Source of the DNA: a bacterium
GTDB taxonomy: Bacteria > Bacteroidota > Ignavibacteria > Kapaibacteriales > UBA2268
Direction: 5' to 3'
Assembly (NCBI GenBank): GCA_030426865.1
Contig: JAUHXN010000194.1
Location: 1 to 5,753, forward strand
Length of the DNA: 5,753 bases
The position numbers were made by a program, and so were the translations under genes. The notes beneath the pieces were generated by a model that worked only from the letters and a program-made list of their open reading frames with translations, did not search any database and was not told where the DNA came from. Of this stretch, positions 1-5,074 are shown piece by piece. The stretch's first letter is position 1, and every line of letters starts with the position of its first letter.

Positions 1-158
1 TAGTGAGTACCTTGTGTTATATAGGTAAATACAAAAAAGAAACGTTCCCAAAACTTGTTCATAGTAAATGCACCATGAGAAGCATATCTATGGTGAAAGA
101 ATGTTTGAGAGAATAACGATAAATACCATATTGCTATGAATAAAATAATAATAAACAT
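1..158 (-). CDS. Acyl-CoA (fatty acid) desaturase, N-terminal fragment running off the window
   Basis: Translating the minus strand from the ATG at 158 gives 52 codons that stay open to the window edge, so the C-terminal part lies outside. The peptide starts with a hydrophobic membrane segment (about residues 2-17, ending near WYLSLF), then QTFFHHRYASH, which contains the first histidine box HX4H (H23 and H28) of integral-membrane di-iron desaturases. The next segment, FTMNKFWERFFFVFTYITQG, also fits this family. Such enzymes insert a cis double bond into fatty acyl chains in the membrane, using two irons held by three His boxes; only the first box is visible here. An in-frame TAA lies 12 nt upstream of the ATG, and the protein begins just before its first membrane helix as homologues do, so the start is secure. 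Lipid desaturation would fit the stress and membrane theme of the neighbours. Exact substrate is unknown. Confidence 0.88.
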   Translation of the reverse strand, partial: MFIIILFIAIWYLSLFSQTFFHHRYASHGAFTMNKFWERFFFVFTYITQGTH

Positions 159-331
159 GACGCACCTTATTTAAAAAGGGTGAAAAATACTCAAGAGTAA
201 TACTGTATTTAATTGTAGTGCGACTGTGGTAATAACTGCAGCAAAAGAATTGAAACTTTAATTTTAATCTTGGTGTTACTGTTGTAACTAAATGAAGGTA
301 GTGTATTTAAAGTTAAAGAAAATGTAATGTC

Positions 332-362
332 ATAAAGTTCTTTAGATCCTAAAGAACTTTAT
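332..362. terminator. Perfect 14-bp AT-rich inverted repeat, terminator-like
   Basis: The arms ATAAAGTTCTTTAG (332-345) and CTAAAGAACTTTAT (349-362) are exact reverse complements around a 3-nt ATC loop. The stem is AT-rich, with only three G-C pairs. T-rich arm ends exist on both strands, but no long U-tract follows on either side. It lies between the RRM gene and the desaturase, both read leftwards, so its likeliest role is to end transcription from the winged-helix/RRM pair before the desaturase promoter. A protein-binding palindrome is the alternative. Confidence 0.5.
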
Positions 363-432
363 TGTTGTGTTAGAGTATTTGCTCTAGGGTTGTCATAGTT
401 ATATGCAAAAGACATGAGCGTTTGGTTTTAAG

Positions 433-466
433 CCAATGCTTTATATGATTATATGCAGAGCATTGG
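433..466 (-). terminator. Inverted repeat just downstream of the RRM gene, weak terminator candidate
   Basis: CCAATGCT (433-440) and AGCATTGG (459-466) are perfect 8-bp arms separated by 18 nt, about 20 bp past the RRM stop codon on the minus strand. The long loop and lack of a U-tract after the hairpin argue against a classical intrinsic terminator. It may instead be a 3'-end stabilising hairpin, with the stronger dyad at 332-362 ending the transcript. Confidence 0.3.
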
Positions 467-486
467 TCATTAAATAAACTTGTCGG

Positions 487-738
487 TTATGAATGTATTT
501 TATCTCTTAATGACGCTCTCGATACAGTGATTTTGTTATTTTGATATATTGAGCCATTTAGAGTTAGTATTGCATTGTTAGCATCCGATTGCTCTGTCAT
601 TATAACCCACCAAAATCTACTTTTGTCATTTCTACTTCGCTTAAAAAAAACAGATATAACACTGCCAAACTCTGAAAATAAATTTTTTATATTTTGTTCT
701 GAGACATTTACACCAGTATTACTTATGAAAACATTCAT
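487..738 (-). CDS. Divergent single-RRM RNA-binding protein
   Basis: This 83-aa protein is a single RNA recognition motif with little else. The RNP2 strand is seen at residues 3-8 (VFISNT, aromatic F4). RNP1 lies around 39-47 (KSRFWWVIM), which keeps the aromatic positions F42 and W44 but has W43 where most RRMs have glycine. The spacing EQNIKNLFSEFGSVISV (helix 1 and strand 2) and DANNAILTLNGSIYQNNKITV (helix 2 and strand 4) follows the family. Bacteroidota carry several such proteins, thought to bind RNA and affect stability or translation, but their targets are mostly unknown. It lies 52 bp behind the winged-helix gene on the same strand and may be cotranscribed. The start codon abuts a TACAATTGTA palindrome (738-747). 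A lysine-poor loop and the missing glycine make it divergent, but the fold assignment is solid. Confidence 0.85.
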   Translation of the reverse strand: MNVFISNTGVNVSEQNIKNLFSEFGSVISVFFKRSRNDKSRFWWVIMTEQSDANNAILTLNGSIYQNNKITVSRASLRDKIHS

Positions 739-790
739 ACAATTGTAGCATTAAGGCTTAAAATAATGTTTTGTCTTTAGAATGAAACTA

Positions 791-1009
791 CTATTGGGAC
801 AACCCATAGTTTGTCAGTGTAACGGAAATGACTTTAGTTCGATGAAGTTTTATTAAACCTGCTGATTCGAGTTCAGTAATGAGCAATAATAATTCATCAT
901 TGGGTAATGTGAGCGCTGAAGCAATATCAATAAGTAAAGTACGATGCTGTGAGTTATATGTCTTCTTGCTCATTTCCTTTATCATCTCAAATACTACAGA
1001 ACTATCCAT
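791..1009 (-). CDS. Small winged-helix DNA-binding protein
   Basis: The 72-aa product (81 aa if the upstream GTG at 1036 is used) looks like a single winged-helix domain. A first helix (SVVFEMIKEMSKK) is followed by a helix-turn-helix: DIASALTLPNDELLLLITELESAGLIKLH. The end, VISVTLTNYG, matches a wing hairpin like the one closing many MarR/PadR/ArsR-type domains. No ligand-binding or metal-binding residues stand out, so it is either a minimal transcription regulator or a small nucleic-acid-binding accessory protein. I chose the ATG at 1009 because the domain starts there and the upstream start is GTG with no visible ribosome binding site; the longer form cannot be excluded. It is divergent from the AraC-type gene, sharing an intergenic region of 125-152 bp, and sits upstream of the RRM gene on the same strand. 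Specific family and target are unknown. Confidence 0.7.
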   Translation of the reverse strand: MDSSVVFEMIKEMSKKTYNSQHRTLLIDIASALTLPNDELLLLITELESAGLIKLHRTKVISVTLTNYGLSQ

Positions 1010-1161
1010 TATACTTACGTTTTGTTTAAGGTACACCTATTATTCTACTGTATGGAAACTATTTTACGGTTATTCTATATTAATAAGTAGTACCTTTTGA
1101 GTATTCTGCGATTAGAACCCCCCAATGCAGTGTTGAATAGCAACATTAATAAATTGTCAGC

Positions 1162-1722
1162 ATGAAAATATATATAAAATATATGGTCAGTTTAAGATGT
1201 AAAATGATGGTCAAAGTAGAGCTTGAAAAATTGAATATCAGTTATATGTCTATTGACTTAGGCGTAGTTGAAATACTTGAAGGACTATCTGTTGAAAAAA
1301 GAAAGTTACTTAATGAAAATCTTATGCTTTCAGGTCTTGAACTATTAGATGATAAAAAAAGTATACTTATTGAAAGAATCAGAAATGTCATTATAAATAT
1401 GATACATCATTCAGATAGTCTGCCTACTCTAAATTATTCTGAATTTATTAGTGACAAGTTAGGTTATGATTACACTTATTTAGCAAATATTTTCTCTGAA
1501 GTGACGGGAGTAACCATCCAACAGTACATTATTATAAATAGGGTTGAGAGAGCTAAAGAGTTGATATTATATAATGAACTTACCCTCACAGAAATTGCAT
1601 TTCAATTGAATTACAGTAACGTAGCACATCTATCTACACAGTTTAAAAAAATAACAGGCTTAACACCGTCCTTCTTCAAGAAAATTGGTCAGAAAAAAAG
1701 GGTCGAATTAGAAAATATGTGA
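1162..1722 (+). CDS. AraC-family transcription regulator with HMA-like N-terminal domain
   Basis: The 186-aa protein has two parts. Residues about 1-70 (MKIYIKYMVSLRC, then VKVELEKLNI...IDLGVVEI) resemble the beta-alpha-beta pattern of heavy-metal-associated (HMA) domains; the usual CxxC is SxxC here (S10, C13). Residues about 92-175 form an AraC-type double helix-turn-helix: SEFISDKLGYDYTYLANIFSEVTG, then TEIAFQLNYSNVAHLSTQFKKITG, ending in the family signature GLTPSFFKK. It is much shorter than classical AraC proteins (about 290 aa) because it lacks a cupin sensor, as is typical of a short Bacteroidota subgroup often seen beside stress genes. It should bind DNA, probably as a regulator of nearby genes; ligand and sign of control are unknown. 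The gene is divergent from the winged-helix gene and ends about 20 bp before the conserved csbD promoter block, making that promoter a candidate target. Confidence 0.88.
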   Translation: MKIYIKYMVSLRCKMMVKVELEKLNISYMSIDLGVVEILEGLSVEKRKLLNENLMLSGLELLDDKKSILIERIRNVIINMIHHSDSLPTLNYSEFISDKLGYDYTYLANIFSEVTGVTIQQYIIINRVERAKELILYNELTLTEIAFQLNYSNVAHLSTQFKKITGLTPSFFKKIGQKKRVELENM

Positions 1723-1741
1723 ATAATGTAATACTACGTTG

Positions 1742-1789
1742 AAATGATGTAATGATATGTCTTACACTTTTGCCCACCTTTGTATTGCG
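1742..1789 (+). promoter_or_regulatory. Promoter of the first csbD-like gene, copy 1 of a conserved block
   Basis: A CACCTTTG element (1775-1782) resembles the Bacteroidota -7 box TAnnTTTG with C for the first T. No TTG lies at the usual -33 distance; that place is taken by AAATGATGTAATGATAT (1742-1758). The same two elements with identical 33-nt start-to-start spacing precede the second csbD-like gene, which makes a real promoter likely. Transcription would start near 1787-1789. Control by an alternative sigma factor or by the adjacent AraC-type protein is an inference. Confidence 0.72.
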
Positions 1790-1804
1790 AGAAAGTTCTT
1801 TCGC
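1787..1804 (+). promoter_or_regulatory. 5'-UTR hairpin of the first csbD-like mRNA
   Basis: GCGA (1787-1790) can pair with TCGC (1801-1804), with extra inner pairs around an AAAGTT loop. The matching site before the second csbD-like gene has a similar stem in which a C-G pair is replaced by T-A. The predicted transcript would begin at or next to this hairpin, consistent with a 5'-end stabiliser or a translation-control element; this is inferred from two copies only. Confidence 0.45.
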
Positions 1805-1823
1805 AAAATAAATTTTACAGATT

Positions 1824-2048
1824 ATGGAAAAGGTACAAGACAAGATCACAGAGGGGTTTAAGATCACCGGAAATTGGGAGAAACAATCTAAAAGTCTAAA
1901 AGAAAAGTTTCCGTCACTAACTGACTCTGATTTGAAATTTGAGCCGGGAAAAGAAAAAGAGCTTATTAGTCGTGTCGGCTCAAGGCTAAATAAAAAAGAA
2001 GAGGAAGTGACAAATATTATTAAAAAAGGCTTAGAGGTAAAATCTTAA
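1824..2048 (+). CDS. CsbD-like general stress protein, copy 1
   Basis: This 74-aa, strongly charged, lysine-rich protein matches the CsbD family: an N-terminal amphipathic helix with FKITGNWEKQSKSLKEKF (the conserved GNW near residues 16-18), a middle LTDSDLKFEPGKEKELISRVGSRL and a final KKEEEVTNIIKKGL helix. CsbD was named as a SigB-dependent stress protein in Bacillus; the biochemical role is not known. No signal peptide or membrane segment is present, so it should be cytoplasmic. The ATG at 1824 fits the family's N-terminus and lies about 20 nt after the leader hairpin. The gene has its own conserved promoter (1742-1789) and a strong terminator (2069-2107), so it is probably monocistronic. 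A diverged paralogue sits at 4574-4813. Confidence 0.9.
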   Translation: MEKVQDKITEGFKITGNWEKQSKSLKEKFPSLTDSDLKFEPGKEKELISRVGSRLNKKEEEVTNIIKKGLEVKS

Positions 2049-2068
2049 GTTGTTTATTCAATCCATTT

Positions 2069-2107
2069 TTAAAAGGGCAGTTATCAAACTGTCCTTTTAA
2101 TGTTTTT
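2069..2107 (+). terminator. Rho-independent terminator of the first csbD-like gene
   Basis: TTAAAAGGGCAGTT (2069-2082) pairs with AACTGTCCTTTTAA (2087-2100) over 14 bp, with a single G-U pair and a 4-nt ATCA loop, followed by TGTTTTT. It begins 20 bp after the csbD-like stop codon. The near-symmetric A/T flanks could also stop transcription from the opposite strand. Confidence 0.9.
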
Positions 2108-2171
2108 ACATATTTCACTCTAACTATCTATCAGGTATAGTTTTTTTTAAATCCTAAAAATTAACCCAGTT

Positions 2172-3086
2172 ATGATTTTCGTATTGCTTGGTGCTTTATT
2201 GTTTTTTGTTTCTTTTGTCATTACTAAAACTGGCCTTGAAGTTCATAAGCTAATGCCACTTGTAAAAGGTGGGCGTATATTGGGACTTTCTCTTATTCTA
2301 ATAGGCGGACTACTTGCAAGTATTGTACAGATTGATGCGGGGCATATAGGCGTGAAAAAGCTGTTTGGCAAAGTACAGAACAAGGTATTACCAAGTGGAC
2401 TACACATGATAAATCCATTGGTTGAAATAGTAGAGATGGACATCCGAACGATGAATTATACAATGAGCAGCACCACGGATGAAGGTAACCGTGCAGGTGA
2501 TGATGCCATCATAACTTTATCAGCAGATGGTTTGGAAGTAATAATTGACCTTACTGTACTTTACAGGGTGATACCTGAAAAAGCACCGCAACTGATTGAT
2601 AAAATCGGTATCAATTATGAAGATAAGATAGTTCGCCCTGTTGCCCGTACAAAGATACGTGACAATGCGGTAAACTATAACGCGGTATCTCTATACTCTA
2701 CTAAGCGAAAAGAGTTTCAGACATTAATATATAAAAGCATAGAGGAAGAATTTAACAAAAGGGGATTAGTTGTGGAAAACCTACTTATACGTAACATTAC
2801 CCTGCCTACCTCTGTTAAAAAAGCTATCGAACAAAAGATAAATGCTGAACAAGAAGCTCAAAAAATGGAATTTGTATTGCAGAAAGAAACACAAGAAGCA
2901 GAGCGCAAGCGTATTGAGGCAAAAGGTATTGCCGATTACCAGCGTATTATTAGTCTAAACTTAACTGAGAAACAACTACAGTATGAACAGATTAAAGCTT
3001 TAAGAGACTTAGCTCAATCTTCTAATACTAAAATAGTACTTATGGGTAGTGGTAAAGGTGGTAATATCATTTTAAATGCCCAGTAG
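2172..3086 (+). CDS. SPFH/prohibitin-like (band 7) membrane protein
   Basis: The 304-aa protein starts with two hydrophobic segments (about residues 2-19 and 36-53), followed by a typical SPFH domain (about 54-220). The entry IDAGHIGVKKLFGKVQNKVLPSGLHMINPL matches the prohibitin/band 7 start, and the later VYRV-like LTVLYRVIP, IVRPVARTKIRD and LLIRNITLPTSVKKAIEQK segments also fit. A charged, probably coiled-coil helix follows (about 215-255: EQEAQKMEFVLQKETQEAERKRIEAKG). The C-terminus ends in a small Gly-rich tail (MGSGKGGNI). SPFH proteins oligomerise at membranes, organise microdomains and often partner proteases or transporters. Most of the protein is expected to project from the inner membrane; which side is not fixed by the sequence. 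The nhaA gene begins 29 bp downstream on the same strand, so the two are probably one operon. No clear promoter was found in 2101-2171. Confidence 0.92.
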   Translation: MIFVLLGALLFFVSFVITKTGLEVHKLMPLVKGGRILGLSLILIGGLLASIVQIDAGHIGVKKLFGKVQNKVLPSGLHMINPLVEIVEMDIRTMNYTMSSTTDEGNRAGDDAIITLSADGLEVIIDLTVLYRVIPEKAPQLIDKIGINYEDKIVRPVARTKIRDNAVNYNAVSLYSTKRKEFQTLIYKSIEEEFNKRGLVVENLLIRNITLPTSVKKAIEQKINAEQEAQKMEFVLQKETQEAERKRIEAKGIADYQRIISLNLTEKQLQYEQIKALRDLAQSSNTKIVLMGSGKGGNIILNAQ

Positions 3087-3115
3087 CAACTCAACAACGC
3101 GATAAAAGCCTTGCA

Positions 3116-4477
3116 ATGCCGCATTCTAAAAAATCCCCGATAGATACTATAACAAAGCCAATACAGAGATTTATCGACAGGGAGAAATCCGGGGGTATTA
3201 TATTGGCAATTAGTGTTGTCCTTGCATTGATATTAGCAAATTCCCCCTGGTCAGAGGACTATCATTCAATTCTTAATAATAAACTTGGGTTTGAGTGGGG
3301 CAATTCCATTTATTTTAAATATAGTCTTCATCAATGGATTAGTGACGGCCTTATGGCTATTTTCTTTTTTGTTGTAGGGCTGGAATTAAAGAGAGAAATA
3401 GTAGGAGGTGAGCTTTCGCATTTTAAAAAAGCTTTACTGCCGATTTCTGCGGCATTAGGCGGTATAATATTACCGGCATGTATTTATTTGCTATTTAACC
3501 CTTTTGGTGAAGTAAGTAAAGGCTGGGGCATACCCATGGCTACAGACATAGCATTTGCATTAGGAGTTTTGCACTTACTCGGAAATAGAATACCGCTATC
3601 TGTAAAAGTGTTTCTCACAGCATTAGCAATTGTAGACGACTTGTGTGCTATTCTGGTAATCGGTGTTTTCTATACCGCAGATATTTCAGTAGTTTATTTA
3701 TCCGTAGCATTTGGTATTTTATTAGTAATGTATACAGGAAACAGAATGGGTGTGCGGAATATTATATTCTATTCGATATTGGGTATTGGTGGTATGTGGA
3801 CAGCATTTTTATTATCCGGAATACATGCCACTTTAGCAGCGGTACTTGCTGCATTTGTAATTCCTGCCAATGTAAAAATCAAAGAACAGGTGTTTATAAC
3901 TAAATTACAGAACTCCTTAAATATGTTTAGCCGAATTGACCGTGAAGAAAATCAACCAACTCTAACTGTAAAGCAACTTCATGTGCTCGAAGATATGAGT
4001 AGCACAATTGTAGATGCATCACCACCTTTGCAGCGTCTTGAACGTGCAATGCACCCCCTGGTAACATTTCTTATTATTCCAATTTTTGCTTTAGCAAACG
4101 CGGGTTTTTCATTTGATATTGATGTACGCAGTTTGTTTGACTCAAATATTGTAGTAGGTGTTGCTGCAGGCTTGTTGGCAGGTAAAGTAGTAGGGATAGT
4201 TGGAATTACTCTATTGTTATTAAAATTAAAGGTTGTGCGACTACCTGATGGTATGAACCGACGCAATCTGGTTGGTGTCAGCTTTTTAGCTGCTATTGGG
4301 TTTACTATGTCATTATTCATTACATCGCTTGCGTTTACCAATGATGAATTTATCATTCAGGCTAAAACAGGCATCTTTTTAGCTTCAGTTATTGGAGGTT
4401 TGGTTGGGTATATTATATTATTCAGATGTCGAAATGGTAAGGTGCCCCATCATACTAAAAAGAGAACATGTGAATGA
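3116..4477 (+). CDS. nhaA: Na+/H+ antiporter NhaA
   Basis: The 453-aa protein matches NhaA, the inner-membrane antiporter that expels Na+ (or Li+) in exchange for two H+, serving salt and alkaline tolerance. Key residues are seen: D144 in PMATDIAFALGVL, the paired D174/D175 in ALAIVDDLCAILVI (the ion-binding Asp pair, E. coli D163/D164), H237 in SGIHATLAAV, and K357 in GLLAGKVVGIV (E. coli K300). The family end GVSFLAAIGFTMSLFITSLAF is intact. It is longer than the 388-aa E. coli protein mainly through a hydrophilic loop (about 252-312: charged, with LERAMHPLVTF after it) and a short C-terminal tail. Such lengths are common in Bacteroidota. ATG at 3116 precedes a normal cytosolic N-terminus. 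It follows the SPFH gene by 29 bp and so is probably cotranscribed; no terminator was found directly behind it, and the csbD promoter block starts only 15 bp after its stop. Confidence 0.97.
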   Translation: MPHSKKSPIDTITKPIQRFIDREKSGGIILAISVVLALILANSPWSEDYHSILNNKLGFEWGNSIYFKYSLHQWISDGLMAIFFFVVGLELKREIVGGELSHFKKALLPISAALGGIILPACIYLLFNPFGEVSKGWGIPMATDIAFALGVLHLLGNRIPLSVKVFLTALAIVDDLCAILVIGVFYTADISVVYLSVAFGILLVMYTGNRMGVRNIIFYSILGIGGMWTAFLLSGIHATLAAVLAAFVIPANVKIKEQVFITKLQNSLNMFSRIDREENQPTLTVKQLHVLEDMSSTIVDASPPLQRLERAMHPLVTFLIIPIFALANAGFSFDIDVRSLFDSNIVVGVAAGLLAGKVVGIVGITLLLLKLKVVRLPDGMNRRNLVGVSFLAAIGFTMSLFITSLAFTNDEFIIQAKTGIFLASVIGGLVGYIILFRCRNGKVPHHTKKRTCE

Positions 4478-4492
4478 TATAACATTGTATTA

Positions 4493-4540
4493 AAATGATG
4501 TAACGATATATATTCCGCTTTTGCCCACCTTTGTATAGTG
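4493..4540 (+). promoter_or_regulatory. Promoter of the second csbD-like gene, copy 2 of the conserved block
   Basis: AAATGATGTAACGATAT (4493-4509) and CACCTTTG (4526-4533) repeat the layout before the first csbD-like gene with the same 33-nt spacing. A 19-nt identical stretch (4518-4536 here, 1767-1785 there) spans the -7-like element. Transcription would begin near 4538-4540. The -33 TTG is again absent, which argues that the upstream element is the recognised site. Confidence 0.72.
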
Positions 4541-4553
4541 AGAAAGTTCTTAC
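4538..4553 (+). promoter_or_regulatory. 5'-UTR hairpin of the second csbD-like mRNA
   Basis: GTGAG (4538-4542) can pair with CTTAC (4549-4553) around an AAAGTT loop. The corresponding site at 1787-1804 has GCGA/TCGC with the same loop; the C-G to T-A swap at the second pair keeps the stem. It lies at the expected 5' end of the mRNA and is followed by an A-rich spacer to the start codon. Confidence 0.45.
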
Positions 4554-4573
4554 AGAAAGTAAAATTAAATATG

Positions 4574-4813
4574 ATGAACGAGATACAAGGCAAGAACAAA
4601 GAGATTTTTAAGATTACAGGAAATTGGGGAGTACAGTCGAAAATGTTAAAAGATAAGTATAATCAATTGAAGGATACTAACCTTTCGATTGAGCATCAAG
4701 AGGAAGGTGTTATGTTAATAGCATTGCAAAACATTTTAGGCAAAACAGCAATACAGGTGCAGAATATAATAAGAAGGTTACAAACGGATATATCATACTT
4801 TCACAAGAGGTAG
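4574..4813 (+). CDS. CsbD-like stress protein, divergent copy 2
   Basis: The 79-aa protein aligns with the copy at 1824: MNEIQGKNKEIFKITGNWGVQSKMLKDKY places its GNW at the same distance from the Met as in copy 1, which is why I start at 4574 rather than the adjacent ATG at 4571. An in-frame GTG at 4538 would give 91 aa but lies in the conserved promoter/leader and is not a start. The middle is degenerate (LSIEHQEEGVMLIALQNIL instead of the acidic, lysine-rich run of copy 1), followed by KTAIQVQNIIRRL and an extra tail TDISYFHKR. No signal peptide or membrane helix. It has its own promoter copy, though read-through from nhaA is possible since no terminator was seen between them. Function unknown beyond family membership; the drift in the second half may mean altered or reduced function. 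Confidence 0.8.
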   Translation: MNEIQGKNKEIFKITGNWGVQSKMLKDKYNQLKDTNLSIEHQEEGVMLIALQNILGKTAIQVQNIIRRLQTDISYFHKR

Positions 4814-4835
4814 AGACTTTATCATACGGCTTTAC

Positions 4836-4934
4836 ATGAGTAGTACCTCTTTGTTTAATAACAGACTTATTGATTTTCTACTAATTGCTATAAGTGTGAT
4901 CATGATATTGTTAGGCTTATTGATCGTTATATAA
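4836..4934 (+). CDS. Possible 32-aa single-membrane-span micropeptide
   Basis: An ATG at 4836 opens 32 codons to TAA at 4932-4934: MSSTSLFNNRLIDFLLIAIS, then VIMILLGLLIVI. A polar, positively balanced N-terminus is followed by about 20 consecutive hydrophobic residues, as in small bacterial membrane proteins. It lies 22 bp after the second csbD-like gene on the same strand and could be cotranscribed. No ribosome binding site can be seen, and AT-rich DNA readily gives hydrophobic ORFs by chance, so this is tentative. No homologue recognised. Confidence 0.35.
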   Translation: MSSTSLFNNRLIDFLLIAISVIMILLGLLIVI

Positions 4935-5023
4935 AAGTACCTGCGGACATCCCTAATACTTACCTGTAAGCAACTATTTTATTTCATATAATCTTTAACA
5001 TGTTTTCCTGTCAAATAAGAGGT

Positions 5024-5036
5024 GTCAGATACTGAC
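5024..5036. promoter_or_regulatory. Short dyad GTCAG-ATA-CTGAC, possible operator
   Basis: A perfect 5-bp inverted repeat with a 3-nt centre lies about 40 bp upstream of the 96-aa gene, in the 140-bp gap after the small hydrophobic ORF. The position suits an operator. The short arms could also occur by chance. No standard -33/-7 pair was found in this gap. Confidence 0.2.
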
Positions 5037-5074
5037 GCAATATATCAATCAAAGTAATGACTATATCTTAAACT

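Larger units (their letters stand above)
159..486. other. Gene-free intergenic stretch
   Basis: No convincing coding sequence is present on either strand. The desaturase promoter must lie in its left part, read leftwards, but I find no good TAnnTTTG element with a properly spaced TTG. It contains a short dyad GTTAC-TGTT-GTAAC (275-288), a possible operator about 115-130 bp upstream of the desaturase start. It also holds a perfect 14-bp inverted repeat (332-362), a weak TAGAG/CTCTA dyad (371-386) and an 8-bp inverted repeat just after the RRM gene (433-466). Confidence 0.6.

Noticed and set aside
188..199. TACTC-AA-GAGTA dyad upstream of the desaturase as an operator
   Set aside because: Arms are only 5 bp with no second copy, so chance in AT-rich DNA is the simpler explanation.
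1087..1099. AGTAGTACC..TTTTG upstream of the AraC-type gene and a similar AGTAGTACCTCTTTG at 4839-4853, as shared promoters
   Set aside because: Each has an extra base or two in the TAnnTTTG box, no TTG at the -33 distance, and the similarity does not extend beyond about 14 nt.
879..1100. Plus-strand ORF of 73 codons over the winged-helix gene
   Set aside because: It overlaps the winged-helix gene antisense, its product is a low-complexity hydrophobic/Ser-rich peptide, and no family resemblance is seen.
2264..2278. AAAGGTGGGC in the SPFH gene, reverse complement of part of the csbD promoter block
   Set aside because: Only about ten bases match, in coding sequence (KGGR), without the upstream AAATGATGTAA element; most likely chance.
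1676..2443. Minus-strand ORFs over the AraC end/csbD start and over the SPFH gene
   Set aside because: They are shadows of well-supported plus-strand genes; one crosses the conserved csbD promoter block.
3643..4356. Overlapping ORFs inside nhaA on both strands (86 and 125 codons)
   Set aside because: Both lie fully within an intact, well-conserved nhaA frame and encode peptides without family patterns.
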